The notes under the pieces were generated by a model. The model made no database searches, had not been told where the DNA came from, and was given only the letters and a program-made list of their open reading frames with translations. Positions 19,565-29,428 of a stretch of DNA of 64,000 nt are shown here, one piece after another. The position numbers and the translations under genes were made by a program. Source of the stretch: Candidatus Dadabacteria bacterium (lineage in GTDB: Bacteria; Desulfobacterota_D; UBA1144; Nemesobacterales; Nemesobacteraceae); assembly GCA_009840385.1 (NCBI GenBank), contig VXNX01000001.1, positions 1 to 64,000 of the forward strand, written 5' to 3'. Every line of letters begins with the position of its first letter. Positions within the stretch are counted from its first letter, which is position 1.

Positions 19565-21268
19565 TTGGCAACGAAAACCGCTAAGAAAAAAGAAACCCCC
19601 AGGAAATACTCTTCAATCTACGTGGAAGGGGCGCACAGGGCGCCGAGCCGCTCCATGCTTAGGGCCGTGGGCTTCACTGACAGGGACTTTAAGAAACCCG
19701 TAGTAGGAATAGCTTCGACCTGGAGCATGGTAACGCCGTGCAACATGCACATAGACCAGCTTGCAAGACACGGAGCCGCCGGAGCGAACAAAGCCGGAGG
19801 CAAATCCATAATCTTCAACACCATTACCGTGTCCGACGGAATATCCATGGGAACTCCGGGAATGAGATACTCTCTCGTATCCAGAGAAGTCATCGCCGAC
19901 TCGATCGAAACAGTGACGGCCGGAGAGGGATTTGACGGAATCGTGGCCATAGGAGGATGCGACAAGAACATGCCCGGATGCCTGATGGCGATGGCAAGGC
20001 TCAACAGGCCTTCGGTGTTCGTCTACGGCGGGACGATACTTCCGGGCAACTACAGGGGAAATGACGTGGACATCGTCTCGGTGTTTGAAGCAGTGGGAGC
20101 GCACTCAAACAATGATATTACCGATTCAGAGCTAAAGGAGATCGAGTCCTGCGCCATCCCGGGAGCCGGTTCCTGCGGGGGAATGTACACAGCAAACACC
20201 ATGGCTTCGGCAATAGAGGCCCTCGGTATGAGTCTTCCGAACAGCTCGGCCCAAGCAGCCGTTTCAAAAGACAAGGTGGCGGACTGCAAAAACGCTGGGG
20301 CGGCGGTCGTGAATCTCATACGGGAGAACATAACGCCGCGGGACATAATGACGAAAAAGGCTTTTCTAAACGCCATAACGGTGGTCATAGCGCTCGGAGG
20401 CTCGACAAACTCGGTCCTTCACCTGCTCGCCATGGCAAACGCCGCCGGGGTGAAACTGACCATAGATGACTTCACGAGAATAGGCAAGAAAGCTCCCGTT
20501 CTCGCCGACCTAAAGCCCAGCGGGCAGTACATGATGTCGGACTTCTGCAAGATAGGAGGGCTGACCCCGCTGCTCAAAATCCTGCTTGACGAGGGATTTC
20601 TCCACGGCGACTGCATGACGGTGACCGGAAAGACCCTAAAGCAGAACTTGCGAGGAGTAAAAAGATATCCCAGGGGACAGAAGATAGTGCGTCCGGTGAA
20701 AGACCCGATAAAGGAATCTGCCCACATAGTGATTCTCAAGGGAAATATCGCGCCCGAAGGGGCGGTGGCTAAGATAACGGGCAAGGAAGGCAACTCCTTT
20801 ACCGGGAAGGCAATAGTGTTTAACTCCGAGGAGCAGAGTCTCAAGGCGATCCTAGACGGCAGGGTTAAAAAAGGGCACGTGATAGTCGTCCGGTACGAGG
20901 GTCCGAAGGGCGGACCTGGAATGAGGGAGATGCTCGCGCCCACGGCGGCTGTAATGGGCAAGGGCCTGGGAGGAGACGTAGCGCTTATAACAGACGGGCG
21001 TTTCTCCGGGGGAACCCACGGATTTGTTGTGGGGCACATAACTCCGGAGGCGATTGACGGCGGCACGCTGGCGCTTATAAAGAACGGGGATGAAATCACA
21101 ATCGACGCAGAGAGCAGGGAAATAACCCTGAACGTACCGCAGAGGGAGCTCGCAAGAAGAAAGAAAGCTTGGAAGAAACCGGCCGCAAAGGAAAAAACCG
21201 GCGTGCTGGCAAAATACTCAAGGCTTGTTTCCTCAGCTTCCCAAGGCGCGGTGACCGACAGGGTCTAG
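19565..21268 (+). CDS. ilvD: Dihydroxy-acid dehydratase
   Basis: IlvD dehydrates 2,3-dihydroxy acids to 2-oxo acids in the valine, isoleucine and leucine (and pantothenate) pathways, using an Fe-S cluster. The 567-residue protein shows the cluster and active-site blocks: [44 protein letters not shown] and the C-terminal [18 protein letters not shown]. The start is TTG 19565, with AAGGAGG about nine bases upstream. An Ala/Lys-rich N-terminal dozen residues precedes the conserved part. A 240-base gap separates it from the Aap operon. coaBC follows after 64 bases. Confidence 0.96.
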   Translation: MATKTAKKKETPRKYSSIYVEGAHRAPSRSMLRAVGFTDRDFKKPVVGIASTWSMVTPCNMHIDQLARHGAAGANKAGGKSIIFNTITVSDGISMGTPGMRYSLVSREVIADSIETVTAGEGFDGIVAIGGCDKNMPGCLMAMARLNRPSVFVYGGTILPGNYRGNDVDIVSVFEAVGAHSNNDITDSELKEIESCAIPGAGSCGGMYTANTMASAIEALGMSLPNSSAQAAVSKDKVADCKNAGAAVVNLIRENITPRDIMTKKAFLNAITVVIALGGSTNSVLHLLAMANAAGVKLTIDDFTRIGKKAPVLADLKPSGQYMMSDFCKIGGLTPLLKILLDEGFLHGDCMTVTGKTLKQNLRGVKRYPRGQKIVRPVKDPIKESAHIVILKGNIAPEGAVAKITGKEGNSFTGKAIVFNSEEQSLKAILDGRVKKGHVIVVRYEGPKGGPGMREMLAPTAAVMGKGLGGDVALITDGRFSGGTHGFVVGHITPEAIDGGTLALIKNGDEITIDAESREITLNVPQRELARRKKAWKKPAAKEKTGVLAKYSRLVSSASQGAVTDRV

Positions 21269-21332
21269 GGCCTAGGTCAGCCGCTTCGCCCCGCGTATTG
21301 CCTATTTTCGCAGCGGGAATATACTTTATTGC

Positions 21333-22529
21333 ATGGAGTTGCTTCGCGGAAAAAACGTCATAGTGGGAATAACGGGCGGCATCTCGGCCTACAAGTCCTG
21401 CGAACTCGTGAGATCCCTAGTTAGAGACGGGGCGGAAGTGCGGTGCGCAATGACAAGAAACGCCGAGCGTTTCATAACTCCCCTAACCCTCCAGACACTT
21501 TCGGGAAACAAGGTCGCCTCGAACCTCTTTGACCTGACTTCAGAATCCGAGATAGGTCACATAAAAATCGCTGACGATGCCGATGTCGTAGTGGTCGCGC
21601 CCGCAAGTGCATCCTTCATAGGCAAAATCGCTTCGGGCATAGCCGACAGCCTGCTCGCAACCGTCATACTGGCGACAAAAGCTCCCGTAATCATCTGCCC
21701 GGCCATGAACTCAAACATGTACTCAAACTCAATAGTCCAGGAAAACATGGAAAAACTCAGGCGCCACGGATTCACCATAGTGGAGCCCGGCGAGGGAGAC
21801 CTTGCCTGCGGATGGACAGGCAGGGGAAGGCTTGCGGAAACGGACGTTATAGCTCTTGAGATCCAGAAGGCGGTCACGCCGCAGGACTACGCGGGAGAGA
21901 ACATACTGGTAAGCGCCGGGGCGACCAGGGAGCATATAGACCCCGTAAGATTCATATCAAACCCCTCGACCGGCAAAATGGGCTATTCGATAGCCCGGGC
22001 GGGGTGGCTTCGCGGAGCCCGGGCGACTCTGGTCTCGGGACACTCCTCCCTTCCGGACCCCCATGGAGTGGAAGTGGTGCGGGCAACAAATTGCGATGAT
22101 ATGTACGAGAAGATCCACGAGCGTTTTGAACGGGCTCATATAGTGATAAAATCGGCGGCCGTAAGCGATTACTCGCCTTGCGAAAGATCGGAGCAGAAGA
22201 TAAAGAAATCGGAAAAACAGCTCTCTATTTCCCTTAAGAAAACCCGAGACATACTGAAATCGCTCGGGGAGGAGAAGAAAGACAGGATTTTGGTGGGATT
22301 CGCCGCCGAGACGGAAAACCTTGTCAATAACTCGAGAAAGAAGCTTGACGAAAAAAATCTCGACCTCATAGTGGCAAACGACGTTACGGCCCCCCAAGCA
22401 GGCTTCGGGGAAGATACCAACATCGCTTGGCTCGTTGACAGGGAAAGAGTCGAAGAACTTCCTCTTATGAGCAAGTTCGAACTCGCAAACAGGATCCTCG
22501 ACAGGATAAAGGAAATAGACAGGGGATAA
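21333..22529 (+). CDS. coaBC: Phosphopantothenoylcysteine synthetase/decarboxylase
   Basis: A bifunctional coenzyme A biosynthesis enzyme of 398 residues. The N-terminal FMN-dependent decarboxylase half shows VGITGGISAYKSCELVR, the active-site His in SEIGHIKIADDADVVVVAPA, and PAMNSNMY. The C-terminal synthetase half shows SAGATREHIDPVRFISNPS followed by TGKMGYSIARA, and a later VANDVT block. Length and order are normal. It follows ilvD closely; together they connect the 2-oxoisovalerate/pantothenate branch to CoA. Confidence 0.95.
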   Translation: MELLRGKNVIVGITGGISAYKSCELVRSLVRDGAEVRCAMTRNAERFITPLTLQTLSGNKVASNLFDLTSESEIGHIKIADDADVVVVAPASASFIGKIASGIADSLLATVILATKAPVIICPAMNSNMYSNSIVQENMEKLRRHGFTIVEPGEGDLACGWTGRGRLAETDVIALEIQKAVTPQDYAGENILVSAGATREHIDPVRFISNPSTGKMGYSIARAGWLRGARATLVSGHSSLPDPHGVEVVRATNCDDMYEKIHERFERAHIVIKSAAVSDYSPCERSEQKIKKSEKQLSISLKKTRDILKSLGEEKKDRILVGFAAETENLVNNSRKKLDEKNLDLIVANDVTAPQAGFGEDTNIAWLVDRERVEELPLMSKFELANRILDRIKEIDRG

Positions 22530-22615
22530 GAATCTCCGTTCCGGATTTTTTAAAACCGTTTACCAAGAAACAGCTCAGACCCTTCACAGCAACAAGCGCT
22601 GAATTCTCGCCATTG

Positions 22616-23635
22616 TCATGGACTTATCATGATCTTAAGGCTTTCCTCGGGATTCTCAGCAAGGGTGAAGCCTTTCTGGATGTCCTCCAAGGAAAACCTG
22701 TGGGTAATCATCTTCTCCACATCAACAGCCCCTTTTCCTATTAGAGAGAGGGCCTCTTGCAGGTCCCTGGGAGCCGCCGCGTAGGAACTTACGATCCGCA
22801 CTCCCGACCACCAGTATTCGTTAAAAGGAAAATCAAGGGCGAATTCCGGATCGGAAGGAGCGAAGAAGAGGATTTTCCCCGACGGAGAAACAAGCTCAAA
22901 AGCGCTTTTTATCGCGGCCTGCGCACCAGTACAGACTATTACCACGTCAGAGAGATATCCCGAGTTGTTTTCTCTTACAAGCGAAGCGATATCGTCGCTG
23001 GAACTGAAAGCGCAAGTAGCACCGAACTCCATGGCCTTACGAAGCTTGAATTCGTTTGAATCGGTCGCGAAAACCGGCCCGGCGCCGAGATGAAGAATAT
23101 ACTGAAGGCACAAAAGTCCCGCCGTGCCGCTTCCGAGAATCGTCACGCTCTCCCCCTGTCTTAGCCCCGCCGCCCGAACCGCTCTAGTAACGCAGCCAAG
23201 AGGCTCCGTGAACGATCCCTCCTCAAAGGAAACACTCTCCGGAAGATGAAAAACGCCCCGCTCCACGTTCGGCGGCGCCACGCATACGTACTCCGAGAAA
23301 CCGCCTGGGTTAAACCCCGATTCCCTTATCATGGGACAATTAGTGTGCCTGTCGCTAAGGCAGTAACGACATTCGTTGCAGGGAACGTGGTGGGTGGCTA
23401 CGACCCTGTCGCCCGCGTGGAACCCGCTCACTCCCGGACCCGTTTCAGCTATCTCCCCTGCGACCTCGTGACCCAGCACCAATGGGGCTTTCGGTACCCT
23501 GTACCACTCCATAAGATCGCTTCCGCAGATTCCGCTCGCCCTGATCCTGATCAGCACCTCTCCCTCGCCCGGCTCAGGGCGGGGAAACTCCTCAACCCTT
23601 AAGTCACTGTTTGTGTGGTAGACTGCGGCAAGCAT
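22616..23635 (-). CDS. Zinc-dependent medium-chain alcohol dehydrogenase
   Basis: A 339-residue MDR-family dehydrogenase. The catalytic zinc site is visible in ASGICGSDLMEW and LVLGHEVAGE. The structural zinc cysteines form CNECRYCLSDRHTNC. The Rossmann glycine motif is ILGSGTAGLLCLQY. Related enzymes act on sorbitol, threonine, galactitol or other polyols, and the substrate here is not recognisable. The ATG at 23635 sits one base after the stop codon of the LsrF-like aldolase gene, so the two are translationally coupled and probably act on successive metabolites. Confidence 0.9.
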   Translation of the reverse strand: MLAAVYHTNSDLRVEEFPRPEPGEGEVLIRIRASGICGSDLMEWYRVPKAPLVLGHEVAGEIAETGPGVSGFHAGDRVVATHHVPCNECRYCLSDRHTNCPMIRESGFNPGGFSEYVCVAPPNVERGVFHLPESVSFEEGSFTEPLGCVTRAVRAAGLRQGESVTILGSGTAGLLCLQYILHLGAGPVFATDSNEFKLRKAMEFGATCAFSSSDDIASLVRENNSGYLSDVVIVCTGAQAAIKSAFELVSPSGKILFFAPSDPEFALDFPFNEYWWSGVRIVSSYAAAPRDLQEALSLIGKGAVDVEKMITHRFSLEDIQKGFTLAENPEESLKIMISP

Positions 23636-23636
23636 A

Positions 23637-24434
23637 TTAGGAACTTTCTTCTTTTAGTTCCATGAAAAGCTCGTGGGCCTGTTTCGGGGTCATGTTCTCA
23701 TGAACGATACCGCGGATCGCCCTTATAATCGCGACCGGGTTGTCACGCTGCCATATGTTTCTTCCCATGTCCACTCCCGCGGCGCCTCTGGATATCGCCT
23801 CGTGGGTCATGTTGAAAACATCCATTTCGGTATCGAGCTTCGGACCGCCCGCGATTACTATGGGGACGGGACAACTGCTGGTCACCTTCTCGAAATCCTC
23901 GCAGTAATAGGTCTTAACAATACGCGCTCCGAGTTCCGCGCATATCCTGCAGCAAAGCCCAAGATACCTTGAGTCCCTTTTTTCAAGCTCCTTCCCGACA
24001 GCCGTTATTCCGAGAACCGGAATGCCGTATTTCTCCCCTTGGTTCACAAGCTCTGAGAGACCCAGGAGGGTCTGTCTCTCAAATTCGGTTCCGACAAAGA
24101 CAGAAAGCCCTACTCCCACCACGTTAAGCCTTATGGCCTCCTCAAAATCCACGGTAATCCCCTCGTCCTCAAGATGCGGGCCCGCGATGCTGGTTCCCCC
24201 GGAGACCCTTAGCACTACGTTGGCTCCCGAGTCGGGGTCGACCGAGGTTCTTAGCACTCCCCTCGTGAGCATTATGGTGTCGGCGTAAGGGAGAAGAGGA
24301 GTTATGGTTTCTCTGGGAACCTCAAGGCGGTGAGTGGGACCGAGGAAATAACCGTGGTCAAGGGCGAGCATAACCGCCCTTCCGGTATCTGGCCTTATAA
24401 TGCGGGCCATCCTGTTTTTCATGCCCCAATCCAT
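23637..24434 (-). CDS. LsrF/DhnA-type class I aldolase-thiolase
   Basis: A TIM-barrel protein of the DeoC/LacD/LsrF group. Hallmarks are MDWGMKNRMARI, TGRAVMLALDHGYFLGP, the Schiff-base lysine in RIVKTYYCEDFEKV, PVPIVIAGGPK and the phosphate-binding GAAGVDMGRNIWQ. LsrF of E. coli cleaves the phosphorylated autoinducer-2 product with CoA, while relatives are fructose-bisphosphate or ADH-synthase aldolases. No lsr transport genes are nearby, so an AI-2 role is not supported. I prefer ATG 24434 over ATG 24446, because GGAGG directly abuts 24446 but lies 12 bases before 24434. The zinc dehydrogenase gene follows after one base. Confidence 0.85.
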   Translation of the reverse strand: MDWGMKNRMARIIRPDTGRAVMLALDHGYFLGPTHRLEVPRETITPLLPYADTIMLTRGVLRTSVDPDSGANVVLRVSGGTSIAGPHLEDEGITVDFEEAIRLNVVGVGLSVFVGTEFERQTLLGLSELVNQGEKYGIPVLGITAVGKELEKRDSRYLGLCCRICAELGARIVKTYYCEDFEKVTSSCPVPIVIAGGPKLDTEMDVFNMTHEAISRGAAGVDMGRNIWQRDNPVAIIRAIRGIVHENMTPKQAHELFMELKEESS

Positions 24435-24677
24435 CAGAACACGCATCCTCCAATTGCCGTTTCGCTAAACTCTAGAGCAATACCCGCTCCATGTCAAACT
24501 CCCGGCGAGGCAGAAGACATGCGGGTGCAGGACAAAGCTTTTGTCCGACGGCAATCGGCCTTCAAACATTCGGCTGCAACACTCTCCAGTAGAATTCTCC
24601 CCGCCCTGATATATACTCATCCGGGTTCTTCATCTATATTTCTTTTTTTGCACAGATCAATCCGACCGGAGGAAAAA

Positions 24678-25757
24678 ATGACTGGCAAAGTTCTGAACCG
24701 AACCTTAAGCGCAAACGCGTTCCTGTTGATTCTGCCCTTCGTGGTGGTTCTGTTTTTCGCAGTTCTGTCATGTGGCGACGATGACGAAAGTGGTCCCCTT
24801 GTGGGAATAGTCTATGACGAGGCTGGCAAAGGTGACAAATCGTTTAACGATTCCGCCTACGAAGGAATTAAAAGAGCCCAAGAAGAACTTGGAACCGTGG
24901 TGAGCGAAGAAATAACCGACGGAACGGAGTCGCACCGCGAGGAATTGATCCGGTCTCTCGCCGCGAACAACGATCTTGTAATAGCGGTCGGATTCTTGTT
25001 TGAGAATTCAATAAAAAAGGTCGCCGCGGAGTACCCAGACACCAATTTCGCCGGCATAGACATTCAGCAGGGAAATGACCCTCCTGAGAATTTCGCAAGC
25101 CTGCTCTTTAACGAGGCCGAAGGCTCCTTCCTCGTCGGTGTTGCGGCCGCGCTTACGACCAAAACAGATAAAGTCGGTTTTATAGGAGGATTGTGCGCTA
25201 CTCCGGACAAGCTCATTGAAAAATTCGAGGCGGGGTTCATCGCGGGCGTAAAAACGGTAAATCCGGATATCACGGTCAAAACGGAATATCTGACGGGCTT
25301 CCGTGACATTGCTGGGGGCAAGAGAGTAGCGTTGCGCATGTTCGGAGAAGACGCTGATGTCGTCTTTCATGCGGCCGGCACCTCGGGATTGGGACTTTTC
25401 GATGCGGCAAAAGAGTTTAGCAATGCAGAAGGAACAGAAGTATGGGCGATAGGAGTCGACTCGGACCAGTACCAGACCGTCGAAGAATCCGTACGGGAAC
25501 ATATACTGACTTCAATGCTGAAAAGAGTGGACGTAGCCGTATACAATATTATCGAAGCACAGAAAAACGGTGAATTCTCAGGCGGAGCAGTAAATCACGA
25601 TCTCGCAAACAATGGAGTGGACTACGCAACATCTGGGGGCTTTGTAGACGATATAAAAGATGTGCTTGAAGCCTACAAGACCCTCATAATAAATGACGTG
25701 ATTGAGGTTCCAAACGATCCAGATAACGAAGGTTGCCTGACACCGCAGACTTATTAG
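24678..25757 (+). CDS. BMP-family substrate-binding lipoprotein
   Basis: A 359-residue lipoprotein. The leader ends with a lipobox-like VLSC at about residues 30-33, followed by an acidic GDDDESG. The body is BMP/PnrA type: VGIVYDEAGKGDKSFNDSAYEG, IAVGFLFENSIKKVA, FAGIDIQ, and the FIGG and FEAGFIAGVK segments. Members bind nucleosides or related ligands for ABC importers. No permease or ATPase gene is adjacent, so the partner must be elsewhere. GGAGGA at 24668-24673 selects ATG 24678; longer upstream in-frame sequence is not part of the gene. Confidence 0.88.
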   Translation: MTGKVLNRTLSANAFLLILPFVVVLFFAVLSCGDDDESGPLVGIVYDEAGKGDKSFNDSAYEGIKRAQEELGTVVSEEITDGTESHREELIRSLAANNDLVIAVGFLFENSIKKVAAEYPDTNFAGIDIQQGNDPPENFASLLFNEAEGSFLVGVAAALTTKTDKVGFIGGLCATPDKLIEKFEAGFIAGVKTVNPDITVKTEYLTGFRDIAGGKRVALRMFGEDADVVFHAAGTSGLGLFDAAKEFSNAEGTEVWAIGVDSDQYQTVEESVREHILTSMLKRVDVAVYNIIEAQKNGEFSGGAVNHDLANNGVDYATSGGFVDDIKDVLEAYKTLIINDVIEVPNDPDNEGCLTPQTY

Positions 25758-25818
25758 CTTATTAGTAAAATCGCCGTGCCTGCCGCCTCGTAGAATGCCG
25801 GCGTCCAGTTAAACCTGA

Positions 25819-27003
25819 TCACGAACTTTTCACAAGCGAACCTGCCATCCTGAACCCCGAAAGCGCCCGCGATATGTGCTCTTCCGTGTGGGTCGCCATA
25901 AGCGACGCTCTTATCCTGCATTTTCCGGCGGGGACCGAGGGAGGCCTTACGGCCGGAGTGTAGATTCCCAGCTCGCGAAGCACCGAAGCCAGCTCAAGGG
26001 TAGCTTCCGGTTCTCCTGTCAATACGGGCACTATCGCGCTTTGGGACGGAAGCACGTTAAATCCCATGTCGCAAAGTCCCGCCTTGAACGTGTCTACAAG
26101 ATCCATTAGATGCTTTCTTCTCTGCGGTTCGCCCTCTATGATGCCGATCGCCTCGATTGAAGCGGCAAGAGAGGCCGCGGGGAGGGACGTATCGAAAATG
26201 TAGCTTCTTACCCTGTTTCGGATAAAGTCGACGAGACTTCGGCTGCCGGCCACGTATCCGCCCAGGGATCCGACGGCTTTCGAAAGAGTGCCCATAACCA
26301 CGGGAACCCTGTCCTCAACCCCGAAATGCTCGGTGGCTCCGCTACCTTTTTTTCCCAGAACTCCCATGGCGTGGGCCTCGTCCACCATGAGCATGCAGCC
26401 GTGGCGCTCAGAGATCGAGCAGATCTCCCCGAGGTCCGTCAGGTCACCGTCCATGCTGAATACCGTGTCCGTAACTATGAGTTTCTTTCCGCCCCCGCGG
26501 TTTCGGGAAACCATGCGCCGAAGGCTGTCCGTATCCAGGTGAGGATAGATCTTGACCGTCGCCCGGGAGAGCCTGCAGCCGTCTATTATCGAGGCGTGGT
26601 TAAGCTCGTCGCTGAAAACCGTGTCCCCCTCCCCGACAAGCGCGGCGATCGTTCCCACGTTCGCGAGATAGCCGCTTGAGAAAAGAATCGCGGCCTCGGT
26701 CGATTTGAATTCCGCTATTTTTCTCTCAAGCTCGGCGTGAAGATCGGAACTTCCGCTGACGAGCCTCGACCCCCCAGAACCCGTGCCGTACTCAGCAAGG
26801 GCCTGGGCGGCCGCTTCCATCACCCTCGGGTCGGTCGAAAGACCCAGGTAGTTGTTAGAAGCGAGGAGTATATGCTTCTTCCCGCCGATTATTATTTCGG
26901 GGGACTGGCCCGAGGCAATCTCCGTAAGCGTCCTGAAGAGATTCTCCCCCCGGATGACTTTTAATTCATCCTCAATCCACTCAAGAGAATCGGGGGTTTC
27001 CAT
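25819..27003 (-). CDS. bioF: 8-amino-7-oxononanoate synthase
   Basis: A PLP enzyme condensing pimeloyl-ACP or -CoA with alanine in biotin synthesis, 394 residues. Family blocks are LLASNNYLGLSTDPRV, GSGGSRLVSG, DELNHASIIDGCRLS, MVDEAHAMGVLG and the lysine-bearing MGTLSKAVGSLGGYVAG. The frame is open further upstream, but that part reads as low-complexity Arg/Gly/Ala. ATG 27003 lies 5 bases after the bioA stop with GAGGG upstream and precedes the conserved N-terminus. It is the last gene of bioB-bioA-bioF. Confidence 0.93.
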   Translation of the reverse strand: METPDSLEWIEDELKVIRGENLFRTLTEIASGQSPEIIIGGKKHILLASNNYLGLSTDPRVMEAAAQALAEYGTGSGGSRLVSGSSDLHAELERKIAEFKSTEAAILFSSGYLANVGTIAALVGEGDTVFSDELNHASIIDGCRLSRATVKIYPHLDTDSLRRMVSRNRGGGKKLIVTDTVFSMDGDLTDLGEICSISERHGCMLMVDEAHAMGVLGKKGSGATEHFGVEDRVPVVMGTLSKAVGSLGGYVAGSRSLVDFIRNRVRSYIFDTSLPAASLAASIEAIGIIEGEPQRRKHLMDLVDTFKAGLCDMGFNVLPSQSAIVPVLTGEPEATLELASVLRELGIYTPAVRPPSVPAGKCRIRASLMATHTEEHISRALSGFRMAGSLVKSS

Positions 27004-27008
27004 CCGTA

Positions 27009-28367
27009 CTAACCCTCTTCGGTTACCTTTTTTATGGAAAGATAGGTCGCCCGCAGAAGCTTCGCTAGATCGTCCATCTCGATTCCCACCGGCGGCATGA
27101 GCACTACCACGTCCCCGAGCGGCCTTATCAGAACCTCGTGCGAGAGCGCTTCCTCGGCGACTTGCCATCCCACTCTCTCCGCCGCCTCGTAGGGTTTTTT
27201 CGTCTTCTTGTCGCTTACAAGCTCTATTCCGACCATAAGTCCCTTGTTTCTCACGTTCCCGACGTGGGAAAGACCCTCGAATTCGCGAAGCTCATTCTCC
27301 AGAAACTCCGTTTTTTCTGAAAGGGCCGAGAGGGTGTCGTTATTTCGAAAGGCCTCGAGATTCCCCATAGCGGCCGCGCACGAAAGAGGATTGCCCGAGT
27401 AGCTGTGGCCGTGAAAGAAAGTTTTAAATTCCTCGTAGTCTCCCAAAAACTCCTCGTAGATCTCGTCGGTCGTTATGGTGGCCGAGAGCGGAAGGTATCC
27501 CCCGGTCATCCCCTTTCCGAGAACCATCATGTCAGGCGTCACCCCGTCGTGTTCGCACGCAAACATCTTCCCCGTTCTGCCGAAACCCGTAGCCACCTCA
27601 TCAACTATCATGAGCACATCGTAGCGGGTGCAGTACTCCCTTACTTTCGCCAGATAACCGTCGGGAGCCACCACCATCCCTCCTGCAGCTTGAACGCACG
27701 GCTCAAGTATGACGGCTGCTATCTCCTCGTGGTTTTCCCTGAGTATTTTTCCCATCTCATCCGCGCACGCAATCCCGCACCCAGGCCAGGTCTCGCCGAG
27801 CGGACACCTGTAGCAGTAGTAGGAAGGAGCCCTGTAGGTCTTAAAGAGAAGCGGCGAGAAAGCCTTGTGAAAAATATCGATTCCCCCGACCGAGACGGCC
27901 CCCAGAGTGTCGCCGTGATAACCGTTATCAAGGCAGAGAAACGCTCTTTTCTCCGGCCTGCCCTTGTGAGACCAGTACTGAAACGCCATCTTGAGCGCAA
28001 CCTCGACGGCACTTGCCCCGTCGCCCGAATAAAAAACTTTCTTGAGTCCCGGGGGACAGATTTCCACAAGTTCCTTGGCGAGTTCCGCGGCTGGTGGGTT
28101 GGTTATGCCCAAAAGCGTGCTGTGGCTTACAAGCTCAAGCTGTTTTTTTATGGCTCCGTCGATCTCGGGAACCCCGTGGCCATGGATGTTGACCCAGAGA
28201 GAGGAAACGCCGTCTATGTATTTTTTTCCCTCGGAATCTATTAAGTAGGAGCCCTCCGCGCGCTCAATCACTATGGGGTCCTTGCGCGCATAATCTTTCA
28301 TCTGGGTAAAGGGGTGCCAGACGAATTCCCTGTCGTAGGATCCTATCTGCTTTGATCTGTCGCTCAT
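27009..28367 (-). CDS. bioA: Adenosylmethionine-8-amino-7-oxononanoate transaminase
   Basis: BioA makes 7,8-diaminononanoate, normally using SAM as amino donor. The 452-residue protein shows FVWHPFTQMKDY, SSLWVNIHGHG, FYSGDGASAVEVALKMA, YHGDTLGAVSVGG, DEVATGFGRTGKMFACEH and the PLP lysine in MVLGKGMTGGYLPLSAT. It is the middle gene of the biotin operon, about 60 bases after bioB. No bioD is seen in the window, so dethiobiotin synthetase must lie elsewhere. Confidence 0.95.
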   Translation of the reverse strand: MSDRSKQIGSYDREFVWHPFTQMKDYARKDPIVIERAEGSYLIDSEGKKYIDGVSSLWVNIHGHGVPEIDGAIKKQLELVSHSTLLGITNPPAAELAKELVEICPPGLKKVFYSGDGASAVEVALKMAFQYWSHKGRPEKRAFLCLDNGYHGDTLGAVSVGGIDIFHKAFSPLLFKTYRAPSYYCYRCPLGETWPGCGIACADEMGKILRENHEEIAAVILEPCVQAAGGMVVAPDGYLAKVREYCTRYDVLMIVDEVATGFGRTGKMFACEHDGVTPDMMVLGKGMTGGYLPLSATITTDEIYEEFLGDYEEFKTFFHGHSYSGNPLSCAAAMGNLEAFRNNDTLSALSEKTEFLENELREFEGLSHVGNVRNKGLMVGIELVSDKKTKKPYEAAERVGWQVAEEALSHEVLIRPLGDVVVLMPPVGIEMDDLAKLLRATYLSIKKVTEEG

Positions 28368-28438
28368 CTCGGTTTGCCAAGAACTGTTTAGAAAGAGGCC
28401 CTGAATGGGAAGAATATAACGAAATCGCGGGGGCGAGG

Positions 28439-29428
28439 CTAGTTTAGAATTTCTTTCCTGACCGGCATCTGCAGGTCGTCAAGCATCCTGAGATCATCGC
28501 GCGGCGAGCGTCCGGGAGTGGTAAGGTAGTTGCCGAGGATCATGGCGTTTGCCCCAGCCACAAGACCCATTGCCTGGAGATCGCGAAGCGTCACTTCCCT
28601 TCCCCCTGCAGTCATTATTATCTTGTCCGGAAGCACGAGCCTGTAAATCGAGATTGTTCTTACGGCTTCAAGCGGCTGTATGGTCTCGAGGTTCTCAAAC
28701 GGGGTCCCGGGTCTCGGGTCAAGGAAGTTTATCGGAACCCAGGTGGGGTTAAGATCCCTTATCTCGAAAGCGAACTCCATTCTCTGACGTATGCTCTCTC
28801 CCATGCCTAGTATGCCGCCCGAGCAGAGATTCATGCCGGTTTCCTTTACCAGAAGAGCGGTCTTGAGCCTGTCATCGTAGCTGTGGGTAGTGCATATGCT
28901 GGGGAAATGGCTTCTGCAGGTCTCTATATTGTGGTTGTATCTCCACACCCCGTGGTCCCTTAGTTCATAGGCCTGTTCTCTTGTCAGATCCCCCAGAGAG
29001 CAACCGACCTTTAGGTTCGTTTCCGCGCAGAGAAGGTCAACGGCCTCGAGAACCTTTTTGAATATCCTGGGCGTCGGGCCCTTGGCGCTTATCACTATGC
29101 AGAAATCCATGGCGCCCATTTTCTCCGCCTGCCTCGCAGCTCCGAGTATTCTCTCCGCCGCCATAAGCGGGTGAGCCTCAATCTCGGTATCGAAATGGGC
29201 CGACTGGGAACAGAAAGAGCAGTCCTCGGGACAGTTTCCCGTCTGGGCGCTTATTATCGAGCGCAGAAACACCCCGTCGCCCTTATATTTGAGAGTCACC
29301 TTTCTCGCAAGCGATATAAGTTCCGAGAGGCGCTCGGCGGGAAGTTCCGAGAGCGCCAGGGCGTCTTCAAAAGTTATGTCTTCCTCTTTTTCGAGAAGTT
29401 TTTCGGAAACGACGTCAAGAATGTCTAT
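28439..29428 (-). CDS. bioB: Biotin synthase, apparent ATA start
   Basis: A radical-SAM enzyme inserting sulfur into dethiobiotin. The CX3CX2C motif is CPEDCSFC within QTGNCPEDCSFCSQSAH; other family blocks are YNHNIETC, NLCSGGILGMGE, VPINFLDPRPGTP and TAGGREVTLRDLQ. The first conventional start is GTG 29299, which would remove about 43 residues conserved in the family (the DITFEDALAL ... LARK helices). The frame upstream, back to TAG, has no ATG, GTG or TTG. AGAGG at 29436-29440 lies seven bases before ATA 29428, giving a 329-residue protein of normal BioB length. A base-call error at the start codon is the main alternative. Confidence 0.9.
   Translation of the reverse strand: MDILDVVSEKLLEKEEDITFEDALALSELPAERLSELISLARKVTLKYKGDGVFLRSIISAQTGNCPEDCSFCSQSAHFDTEIEAHPLMAAERILGAARQAEKMGAMDFCIVISAKGPTPRIFKKVLEAVDLLCAETNLKVGCSLGDLTREQAYELRDHGVWRYNHNIETCRSHFPSICTTHSYDDRLKTALLVKETGMNLCSGGILGMGESIRQRMEFAFEIRDLNPTWVPINFLDPRPGTPFENLETIQPLEAVRTISIYRLVLPDKIIMTAGGREVTLRDLQAMGLVAGANAMILGNYLTTPGRSPRDDLRMLDDLQMPVRKEILN

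Noticed and set aside
24330-24677. N-terminal extension of the BMP-family lipoprotein
   Set aside because: The ribosome-binding site and signal peptide begin at 24678; the upstream in-frame part overlaps the divergent aldolase gene and is not protein-like.
27004-27168. Arg/Gly-rich N-terminal extension of bioF
   Set aside because: It overlaps the end of bioA and lies before the conserved BioF start; ATG 27003 has a proper ribosome-binding site.
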